Positions 25,546-31,975 of a DNA stretch of 64,000 bases are shown one piece after another (within the stretch, counting starts at the first letter, position 1; the number at the start of each line of letters is the position of its first letter). A program made the translations under genes and the position numbers. The notes under the pieces are model-generated. The model made no database searches. It was not told the DNA's origin and was given only the letters and a program-made list of their open reading frames with translations. Origin of the DNA: Croceicoccus sediminis (GTDB taxonomy: Bacteria > Pseudomonadota > Alphaproteobacteria > Sphingomonadales > Sphingomonadaceae); NCBI RefSeq assembly GCF_007570835.1, contig NZ_SUNC01000001.1, forward strand, positions 62,001 to 126,000. Direction: 5' to 3'.

Positions 25546-25853
25546 CAGCCGAGACGTCCAACAAGGCCGAGGAAGAACGCGATCAAACCGTAGCCCACGA
25601 CACTGCCCGCCAATAAAAGTTCAATATTGAATTTGGAGCGAGGAGGGCGGGGTTGTCCTGCTGGCCAGATCTGATCGCAGATGAGCTCGTTGAACCCAGC
25701 GCGGCGTCCGCAGACTTCCACTTCGCATCCGAGCAACCGGCGTGCTCCACGCCCGGTGTCGAGCTCCCACACACCGCCTCCCGAATGCAGTTCAAGCCCT
25801 AAGGGGCCTTCGGCAAGACGGCCTGTCAGACAGAGTTCCGGGCCTAGCGGCAT
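25545..25853 (-). CDS. DUF5818-domain protein with C-terminal membrane helix
   Basis: 102 aa. The N-terminal beta-rich DUF5818 pattern is present: CLTGRLAEGPLGLELHSGGG, VWELDTGRGARRLLGCEVEV, then CGRRAGFNELICDQIWPAG. It is followed by one hydrophobic helix, IELLLAGSVVGYGLIAFFLG. Start at ATG 25853 overlaps the nuclease-like gene by 10 nt; other frames over this region lack protein character. DUF5818 resembles small OB/SH3 barrels. Function unknown. Confidence 0.7.
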   Translation of the reverse strand: MPLGPELCLTGRLAEGPLGLELHSGGGVWELDTGRGARRLLGCEVEVCGRRAGFNELICDQIWPAGQPRPPRSKFNIELLLAGSVVGYGLIAFFLGLVGRLG

Positions 25854-26269
25854 GCAGGACCTTTCCAATAGCGATCCCAGCGCAGCACTGTGCGTGTCTG
25901 GATCATCGCGCAGGAGAGATCGGCTCCGTTCGGCAGTTGGCACCAGGCAGCCGTCCGGTTGCCGCCTGCCGAACCTTCCGACCGGCACGTCAATCTCGGT
26001 CCGCGAACCACGACGTGCCCTGTCGAGATGGTCCCTCGAGGGCCGCCAAGAAGATCGACGAGCGCGTCGCGCGCTTCGATAGCCGACGCGTCGGGGCAGG
26101 GCTGGTTGGTTCGGCATGTTCCGTCCATTTCGCGCGCGGCGATTCCTGCAATTCGGACATGGGGGCCTTCGGCACACCAAATGGGCCCGTCGCCATCCCA
26201 CACACGCGTGGGTGTGCAGGTAAATGTCTGGCCGGCAGCGACGATCGAGGCAGCGAGGAAGGCAAGCAT
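25844..26269 (-). CDS. Exported thermonuclease-like (SNase fold) protein
   Basis: 141 aa. A short hydrophobic N-terminus (MLAFLAASIVAAGQ) looks like a signal peptide. It is followed by the SNase-like core FTCTPTRVWDGDGPIWCAEG and VRIAGIAAREMDG, where DGD and the R of VRI match metal and phosphate positions of the Staphylococcal nuclease fold. Later segments have several Cys (CRTNQPC, C of LTCRS, WCQL), suggesting a disulphide-stabilised periplasmic protein. The E and second R of the active site are uncertain, so activity is uncertain. It is co-oriented with the S24 gene, 11 nt downstream. Confidence 0.65.
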   Translation of the reverse strand: MLAFLAASIVAAGQTFTCTPTRVWDGDGPIWCAEGPHVRIAGIAAREMDGTCRTNQPCPDASAIEARDALVDLLGGPRGTISTGHVVVRGPRLTCRSEGSAGGNRTAAWCQLPNGADLSCAMIQTRTVLRWDRYWKGPACR

Positions 26270-26280
26270 TGGCGAGCTAC

Positions 26281-26925
26281 CTAGCGCAGCGCGCGGCCGA
26301 ACCAAAGCACGCGGCCGACGATATTGATCGTCCGCTTTTCCAGGCCGCGCCAACTTGGATAGGCCGGATTATCGCTGAGCACCGAGACCCGCTTGCCCTG
26401 TGGTTCGATAGCGACCCGCTTGACGCTAAGCATGTCATCCATGCGCAGCACATAGATCCCGTCGCGCAGCCGCGACTGTCCATCATTGAGATCGACCATG
26501 ACTTCATCGCCGTCATGCAGGGTCGGTTCCATCGAATCTCCATGCACGGCGATGATCGAAAGGCTCGTTGCCTTGCTTGCGGTCAGACGGCGCAGCCATT
26601 TCTCGTCGAACCCGAACTGGGCGCATTTGGATTCCATTTCGGCCAAAGCGCCGTGCCCTGCCGAAGCTTCGACATCGAGAACAGGGACATGGACCAGTTC
26701 GACGACTGGGCCGGATCGCCGTTCGGGCGCACCGAGGATCTTCTCGTCTACTCCGAAGAAGCGGGCGAGCACGGAGCGGTCCTGCTCGTCCAGTTGTCGC
26801 GGGCTGCCGCGGCGGATGTATTGCTGGATGTAGGCCGCGTTGCGTCCAAGAAGGCGGGAGATCGAGGAGTAATTGCATCCTCGTTGCTGGATCAGATCGT
26901 CCAGGGCTTTGCGTGCATCTTCCAT
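26281..26925 (-). CDS. S24-family (LexA/CI-like) self-cleaving repressor
   Basis: 214 aa. An N-terminal helical DNA-binding region (about 1-60, with CNYSSISRLLGRNAAYIQQY) precedes a C-terminal S24 peptidase domain. The Ser is in VHGDSMEPTL (about 134-143) and the Lys in MLSVKRVAIE (about 170-179). An Ala-Gly dipeptide in VEASAGHGAL (about 84-93) is a possible autocleavage site. In the family, RecA-ssDNA triggers cleavage and derepression. Two palindromes in front of its start are probable operators, giving autoregulation plus control of the divergent small gene and the downstream nuclease-like gene. Confidence 0.88.
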   Translation of the reverse strand: MEDARKALDDLIQQRGCNYSSISRLLGRNAAYIQQYIRRGSPRQLDEQDRSVLARFFGVDEKILGAPERRSGPVVELVHVPVLDVEASAGHGALAEMESKCAQFGFDEKWLRRLTASKATSLSIIAVHGDSMEPTLHDGDEVMVDLNDGQSRLRDGIYVLRMDDMLSVKRVAIEPQGKRVSVLSDNPAYPSWRGLEKRTINIVGRVLWFGRALR

Positions 26926-26947
26926 CGCTGCGGGTCCTATCGCATCC

Positions 26948-26970
26948 GTCTAGGAAATTCGATCCTAGAC
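26948..26970. promoter_or_regulatory. Operator 1 for S24 repressor (candidate)
   Basis: GTCTAGGA (26948-26955) and TCCTAGAC (26963-26970) are perfect 8-bp inverted arms with a 7-nt spacer, 23 nt upstream of the S24 start. The size suits a dimeric repressor. Confidence 0.65.
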
Positions 26971-26972
26971 TC

Positions 26973-26987
26973 TAGGAAGCCTTCCTA
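26973..26987. promoter_or_regulatory. Operator 2 for S24 repressor (candidate)
   Basis: TAGGAA-GCC-TTCCTA, perfect 6-bp arms with a 3-nt spacer, 2 bp from operator 1 and sharing the TAGGA half-site. The paired arrangement resembles phage operator regions between divergent genes. Confidence 0.55.
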
Positions 26988-27031
26988 ATAAGAACATATC
27001 AAGAACACAAGCGGAAAGCGAGTCGAAGGCG

Positions 27032-27250
27032 ATGGAGCTCCTGGACCAGATTGAGGGCTATTTGGCGCGAAGCGGTATGAAGGCCAGCATGTTTGGTAGG
27101 CAGGCCGTCGGCGACCCACGGTTTGTTCAGGATCTTCGCGAAGGGCGTCGGCCGAGGCACAAGACGACGCAACGTGTCCTTAATTTTCTCGCGTCTACAG
27201 AGGGAGTTGCGTCCACGCTCTCGGATCGTGTTGACGTGTTGGCGGATTAG
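27032..27250 (+). CDS. Small HTH-like protein divergent from the S24 repressor
   Basis: 72 aa: MELLDQIEGYLARSGMKASM then FGRQAVGDPRFVQDLREGRRPRHKTTQRVLNFL. This resembles the N-terminal HTH of plasmid or phage regulators: GMKASMFGRQAVGDPRFV as a turn and recognition helix, then a basic R/K stretch. Placed like a cro gene opposite a CI-type repressor, sharing its operators. The DNA-binding role is inferred. Confidence 0.6.
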   Translation: MELLDQIEGYLARSGMKASMFGRQAVGDPRFVQDLREGRRPRHKTTQRVLNFLASTEGVASTLSDRVDVLAD

Positions 27251-27274
27251 ATTCGCATTGCCTTAATCACATCC

Positions 27275-27289
27275 GTACAGTAGGTGTAC
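27275..27289. promoter_or_regulatory. Inverted repeat upstream of WYL gene
   Basis: GTACA-GTAGG-TGTAC, perfect 5-bp arms, 46 nt before the WYL start at 27335. Candidate autoregulatory site. Confidence 0.4.
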
Positions 27290-27334
27290 CCATACAGAAA
27301 CTGGTCAGTCCAGCTTTTGTGGGGGCTACGGGGT

Positions 27335-28204
27335 ATGGACGGCGAATCAGGATTACGAAGAGGGGTCGAGAGCAGGCTGGAGTTCATCGAATTCCGGTTG
27401 TTCTGGGAAGGCCACGTAAACCGAAGCGACATCGTCGAGACTTTCGGGGTTTCAATCAATCAGGCGTCAGCCGATCTCAACAGATATCTGGGTCTGGCCG
27501 AGACCAACATGGTCTACGACAAAAGCGCACGGACCTATGTGCGAAGCTCTTCCTTCAAGCCAATCTTCCATAAGCCTGACGCCGAGCGGTATCTCACCCA
27601 GATCCGGTCGATCGCTGACGGGATCATTACTCCTGACGATGTCTGGATCGGCAGCGTTCCGGGGTTTGCTTGCGCGCCAACACCTGCCCGCGGTGTGTCT
27701 GCCCCCATTCTCCGAGCGGTCGTGACCGCGATCAAGCGCAAGGAAGCACTCGAGGTCCTTTATCAATCGATGTCCTCGCCGGATCCGTCCTGGCGCTGGA
27801 TCGCGCCACATGCCTTGGTCTTTGACGGGTTCAGATGGCACGCCCGGGCCCACTGCGTCCGTAGCGGGGAGTTCAAGGACTTCGTTCTGTCCCGCATCGG
27901 TGAAACGCGCGCGAGCAAAGCTAGCGAGGGGACAGCTTCGCGCGATCATGATTGGCTCAATGACATTGAGCTCGTCATCGCGCCCCACCCTGAACTGAGC
28001 GTCGGCCAACGAAAGGCGATCGAACTCGATTATGCGATGGATCGGGGCAGGGCGACCATCCCGGTCAAGCGGGCGCTTCTGTACTACGCACTCAAGCGGC
28101 TTGGGCTCGACACCGACCCGTCGGCTCGGCGCCCCCAGGACCAGCAGATCGTTCTGTTAAATTCGCACGAAGTCAATCTAAGTTTGGGTGGCGTCGATAA
28201 GTAA
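27335..28204 (+). CDS. WYL-domain regulator of the defence locus
   Basis: 289 aa. The N-terminal winged HTH (about residues 8-55: FIEFRLFWEGHVNRSDIVETF, then GVSINQASADLNRYL) is followed by the WYL domain (about 120-195: EALEVLYQSMSSPDPSWRWIAPHALVFDGFRWHARAHC) and a C-terminal extension. Same order and similar signatures as the protein at 2532-3305. WYL proteins of this type (BrxR, CapW) repress anti-phage operons until a signal appears. Start at 27335 rather than 27284, since GGGGCTACGGGG precedes it. It directly precedes the DUF499 gene, so it probably controls the whole 20-kb cluster. Confidence 0.87.
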   Translation: MDGESGLRRGVESRLEFIEFRLFWEGHVNRSDIVETFGVSINQASADLNRYLGLAETNMVYDKSARTYVRSSSFKPIFHKPDAERYLTQIRSIADGIITPDDVWIGSVPGFACAPTPARGVSAPILRAVVTAIKRKEALEVLYQSMSSPDPSWRWIAPHALVFDGFRWHARAHCVRSGEFKDFVLSRIGETRASKASEGTASRDHDWLNDIELVIAPHPELSVGQRKAIELDYAMDRGRATIPVKRALLYYALKRLGLDTDPSARRPQDQQIVLLNSHEVNLSLGGVDK

Positions 28205-28230
28205 TGCGCCGTGTTGATTATTTACTAAGC

Positions 28231-28253
28231 GATCTTGGGCAAGCACCGAGATC
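28231..28253. promoter_or_regulatory. Inverted repeat between WYL gene and DUF499 gene
   Basis: GATCTTGG (28231-28238) and CCGAGATC (28246-28253), 7 of 8 positions complementary, 7-nt spacer, 37 nt before the DUF499 start. Candidate operator for the upstream WYL protein or an mRNA hairpin. Confidence 0.4.
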
Positions 28254-28289
28254 AAATAGATGCTTACATCGGATTATGGGGAACTGCAG

Positions 28290-31200
28290 ATGAGTTTGGG
28301 TTACAATATTCCTTTGGTCACCTCTCTCTGCGACGTCAGCCCAGACGTGTTTTCTATGAGCCGGTCGGAGCAAGTGGAGCACCTCTCATCGATTGGCGAC
28401 GCGGATTTATCGACCGCGCGCTCTTTCTACGCGCGAAACCATGTAACTAGCGGGATGTCCGAGTTTTTGGGGGGCGCGCTTCGGCGCCTGTCCGGCCAGA
28501 GTCAGCAGGCGGTCTTTGAACTTCGTCAGGCCATGGGGGGAGGCAAAACCCACAATATGATCGCCCTCGGTCTTCTGGCCCGGTTCCCAGAGCTGAAAGA
28601 CCAACTCCCGGACACAGTCACGGCTGGAATGAGCGACGAGCCTGCCGTGATCGCCACCGTCAATGGGCGGGACGTTCAGAATTTCATTTGGGGAGACATC
28701 GCCGAGCAGCTCGGTCAGGCGGAAGCGTTCCGGGACCACTGGGTCAACGGGCCGAAGGAGATGAACGAGGGGGACTGGATCCGGCTCATAGGAGACCGGC
28801 CCACCCTGATCATGCTCGACGAACTTCCCCCGTACCTCGCCATGGCGCACACCAAAACAATCGGTCAGGGGACCCTGCTCGACCTTCTGAAATACTCAAT
28901 CGCCAACCTCTTCTCCGCTGCGATGAAGCTCAAACGCTGCGTGGTCGTCGTCGCCTCCCTCGATGCCGCTTATGACGAGGCGCGCCGGATCCTGGGCGGG
29001 CAGCTCGCGGACCTCCAGAAGGAGACGAGCCGCGGCGCGAAGTCCATCACCCCGGTCGATCTGAACACGGGCGAGATCTACGATATCCTGCGCAAACGCC
29101 TCTTTACCCGGTTACCGGATCCGGACGGGGCGGAAGTGGACCGGGTGGCGCAGGCCTATCTCGCCACCTACCAAGAGGCGATCCGGGGCCGGGCGCTGGC
29201 GAAATCCGCAGAGCAGATGGCGGACGAGATCGTCGGCTCCTATCCGTTCCACCCGAGCTACAAGGACATTCTCTCCCTGTTCAAGGAGAACGAGAAGTTC
29301 CGCCAGACTCGGGGCCTGATCCAGTTCACCGCAAACCTGATGCGCGGGGTCTGGGGTAGGAAGGACCAAGAGGAGGTATTCCTGATCGGAGCTCAGTTCC
29401 TCGACTTCTCCGATCAGGAAACCCGAGATCAGGTGAAGGAGATTGAGCGGTCGCTCGAGTCCGCCCTCGCCAGCGACGTCTATGACACGGACGGGTCTGC
29501 TCATGCGCAGGGGATCGACGGCGACCGCCACGATCGCGTCGCGTCGCAGGTGGCGACGCTCCTGTTCATCTCGTCGTTGTCGGACAACACGGATGGGATC
29601 CGTGGCCTGCCGCGCGACACGGTCGTCGAGTATTTGGTCTCTCCCGGCCAAGAGCCCACGCGGTTCATTGAGGCGTTCGACCAACTCCGCGACAGATGCT
29701 GGTACCTGCACAACCGGGACGGGGACCGGTGGTATTTCTCGGACATAGCCAACGTCCGCAAGCAGATTGAAGACAAGGTCGGGAAGATCCCTCAGGACCG
29801 GGTCGATGAAGAGATGCGTCGCCGCCTCACAGACATCTTCCGTCCAGTGAACAAGCTCGCCTATTCCGAGCTGGTGGTGCTTCCGCGGGTCGATGACGTG
29901 AACCTGACTCCGTCTAAGCGGACCTGTCTGGTCCTCTCTCCCGACGCGAAGTCCCCGCCCGCTGCGGCGGCGCGGTTCTTCGAGGACGTGGTGTACAAGA
30001 ATGCGTTCTGCGTGGTTACCGGTGACGGGTCGAAGATGGCCAGCGCGGAGGACAGCGTACGCCGTCTCCTCGCGATCGCTGCCGTGAAGACGATCGTCGC
30101 GGATACCCCAAGGCATCAGCGGGAGATCGAGACAGAGCAGGAGACGACCGAGATCGGCTTCAACTCCACCGTCAAGAGCCTATTCAACGCGGTCTGGTAC
30201 CCCCAGACCAAAGAGTTGAAGAGCGCCCGGATCGACCTCGGCCACTTCCAGGAGCGGGGAGTGATTCAAGGGGAGAAGGCTGTTGAGGCGGCCCTCGCGG
30301 GGGGAGGGGCAAAGAAGCTCGTCGAACTTGACCCGGAGAAAATGGACGGGCTGATCCAACGCTGCGAGGATCAACTCTTTCCGGAGAACCAGTCCCGCAC
30401 ACGCTGGTCGGACGTGCTGGAGCGCGCCGCGTCGAACCCTCGCTGGATATGGCTTCCGCCGAAGGGCATGGAGGAGATCAAGGCAGCGGCCCTCGCGGAG
30501 GGCCGCTGGGTCGAAGAGAATGGCTACGTCGACAAGAGCCCGCCCCCGCCCCAGCCCGTGGTCAGGGTCACCCGGATCGGTGGGGACGACACGACCGGGG
30601 AGAGCGAGCTTGAACTCGCTGTCTCGAATGCCGGACGAGCACCCGAGGTGCTAGTCGCCCCGACCCGGGAAGGTCTGGGCGCGGGTGAGACCATCACGGA
30701 CCGGACCTACCGGACCACGGAAGTCGAGCTCTGGTTCCAGGCCCGCAACCCGGAATCGGGCGAAGTGAGCGAACCCTATCGCTGGGCTGGGTCGATCACG
30801 ATTACCCATGAGAGGCGCGATAACGCGGGCATGTGGCAGGTGACTCTCGCGGCGCGCCCCGAGGCCGAGCTGCGTTGGAACATTTCGGGCATCAATCCGA
30901 AGGACGGGGCGATCTACGATGGGGAGGCGATCGAGATCGATGGGCGCCAGAAGACCACGCTCTACGTTTACGCGGTCAAGGGGAGCGTATCGGCCCAGAG
31001 GACTTTCGCTTTCGACGCAGTCGGTGCGCAGCGAACTATCAACAACGAGCGCCCCGCGAAGGCGAAGCGGGACTTTCAGTTTGCCTCGAAGGGTGAGGTT
31101 CTCAGGGTTGTCCGGGCCGCGAAAGGGAAGGAGAGCGTCCGGTTCCACGGGGTCAGCGTCACCGTTGGCGAGGGAGAGCGGAGCCTCCGCGTGCGCAGCG

Positions 31201-31394
31201 GCGGGGACGTAGCCCTGTCGGGTGCGGACATCGAGACGATGATCGAGGGTCTGCGCGGTGCACTTGGGCAGGCGGACGCGGAGGTGCAGCTCCGGTTTCG
31301 TGAGGCGGAGTTCCCGGATGGGTACGCCCTGAAGGACTTCGCGACCCAGGTTGGGATCGACATCCCGGTTGAGGACGTGGAGCAGGAGGCCTGA
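28290..31394 (+). CDS. DUF499 anti-phage-associated P-loop ATPase
   Basis: 1034 aa. Walker A in FELRQAMGGGKTHNM (about residues 75-89) and Walker B in PTLIMLDELPPYL (about 170-182), with VVVVASLDAAYDEARR after; the middle is helical. The C-terminal 250 residues are beta-rich and charged. This is the DUF499 family, named in annotation as anti-phage associated and usually adjacent to DUF1156 methylases. It may act as the energy-using sensor or translocating component of a restriction-like system. ATG 28290 has GGGGAA upstream; an in-frame ATG at 28260 is possible. Its stop overlaps the DUF3780 start by 1 nt (TGATG). Confidence 0.9.
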   Translation: MSLGYNIPLVTSLCDVSPDVFSMSRSEQVEHLSSIGDADLSTARSFYARNHVTSGMSEFLGGALRRLSGQSQQAVFELRQAMGGGKTHNMIALGLLARFPELKDQLPDTVTAGMSDEPAVIATVNGRDVQNFIWGDIAEQLGQAEAFRDHWVNGPKEMNEGDWIRLIGDRPTLIMLDELPPYLAMAHTKTIGQGTLLDLLKYSIANLFSAAMKLKRCVVVVASLDAAYDEARRILGGQLADLQKETSRGAKSITPVDLNTGEIYDILRKRLFTRLPDPDGAEVDRVAQAYLATYQEAIRGRALAKSAEQMADEIVGSYPFHPSYKDILSLFKENEKFRQTRGLIQFTANLMRGVWGRKDQEEVFLIGAQFLDFSDQETRDQVKEIERSLESALASDVYDTDGSAHAQGIDGDRHDRVASQVATLLFISSLSDNTDGIRGLPRDTVVEYLVSPGQEPTRFIEAFDQLRDRCWYLHNRDGDRWYFSDIANVRKQIEDKVGKIPQDRVDEEMRRRLTDIFRPVNKLAYSELVVLPRVDDVNLTPSKRTCLVLSPDAKSPPAAAARFFEDVVYKNAFCVVTGDGSKMASAEDSVRRLLAIAAVKTIVADTPRHQREIETEQETTEIGFNSTVKSLFNAVWYPQTKELKSARIDLGHFQERGVIQGEKAVEAALAGGGAKKLVELDPEKMDGLIQRCEDQLFPENQSRTRWSDVLERAASNPRWIWLPPKGMEEIKAAALAEGRWVEENGYVDKSPPPPQPVVRVTRIGGDDTTGESELELAVSNAGRAPEVLVAPTREGLGAGETITDRTYRTTEVELWFQARNPESGEVSEPYRWAGSITITHERRDNAGMWQVTLAARPEAELRWNISGINPKDGAIYDGEAIEIDGRQKTTLYVYAVKGSVSAQRTFAFDAVGAQRTINNERPAKAKRDFQFASKGEVLRVVRAAKGKESVRFHGVSVTVGEGERSLRVRSGGDVALSGADIETMIEGLRGALGQADAEVQLRFREAEFPDGYALKDFATQVGIDIPVEDVEQEA

Positions 31395-31966
31395 TGGCGG
31401 AAAAGGTGATTACTCACGGGTTCGGGGTTCCGAATGACCCACTGCCGCACCAGTTCCTGGTCCGGGTCCCGGCTGGCCGCACAGACCCAGTCGAGGTCTG
31501 GGAAGATTTCGGCGCGGTCGGGGTCGGGACAGCCGCGCAGCGGCTCTGTCGGGCTGCAGTACCGCGCGACACCTGGCGCCAGGTTGCGGAGGGGGTGAAG
31601 GCCCACCTGAACCGGCGCTTGAAAGAAAAGGACCTGAAGGCGTCCCGGTTCAACGCCGGGGACAACCGCGTCGAGCGGATCCTCGGGCGCGAACTCTGCG
31701 TGCTGGCCTGGGCGATCGAGGACGCGATCCCGGACGAGGCAGCGATCGCCTTCACCCGGTGGTCCTCTCACCGGCCGGAGGAGCTTTGGTGGCTCTTCCA
31801 GCAGATCAATAAGGACGGGGGGGAGTGGGATAGCCCCAAGACCGGGTGGCGTATCGCGATTCGGCATGCCCTAATTCGAGAAGGGGAGGAAGTTTCAATA
31901 GGAGCGCGTCGCGTGCGCCCCGCGACACCTCCAGAGAAAATCCCTGATCTATTTACCAAATTGTAA
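31394..31966 (+). CDS. DUF3780 anti-phage-associated protein
   Basis: 190 aa. FGVPNDPLPHQFLVRVPAGR at the N-terminus, NRRLKEKDLKASRFNAGDNRVERILGREL in the middle, and FTRWSSHRPEELWWLFQQI then GWRIAIRHALIRE near the end follow the DUF3780 pattern. Translationally coupled to DUF499 by TGATG. No catalytic residues are known. The Trp/Arg-rich core suggests a nucleic-acid or protein-binding adaptor. DUF3780 is found almost only beside DUF499/DUF1156 genes, so it is likely a dedicated subunit. Confidence 0.87.
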   Translation: MAEKVITHGFGVPNDPLPHQFLVRVPAGRTDPVEVWEDFGAVGVGTAAQRLCRAAVPRDTWRQVAEGVKAHLNRRLKEKDLKASRFNAGDNRVERILGRELCVLAWAIEDAIPDEAAIAFTRWSSHRPEELWWLFQQINKDGGEWDSPKTGWRIAIRHALIREGEEVSIGARRVRPATPPEKIPDLFTKL

Positions 31967-31975
31967 GGACCGACA

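Noticed and set aside
25545-26201. Long minus-strand frame starting at 26201
   Set aside because: Only its last 102 codons (from ATG 25853) look like a protein (DUF5818). The earlier part is antisense-like and overlaps the SNase-like gene in another frame.
29112-30116. 334-codon minus-strand frame inside the DUF499 gene
   Set aside because: Shadow frame; no ribosome site, no recognisable domain, and the DUF499 frame is continuous.
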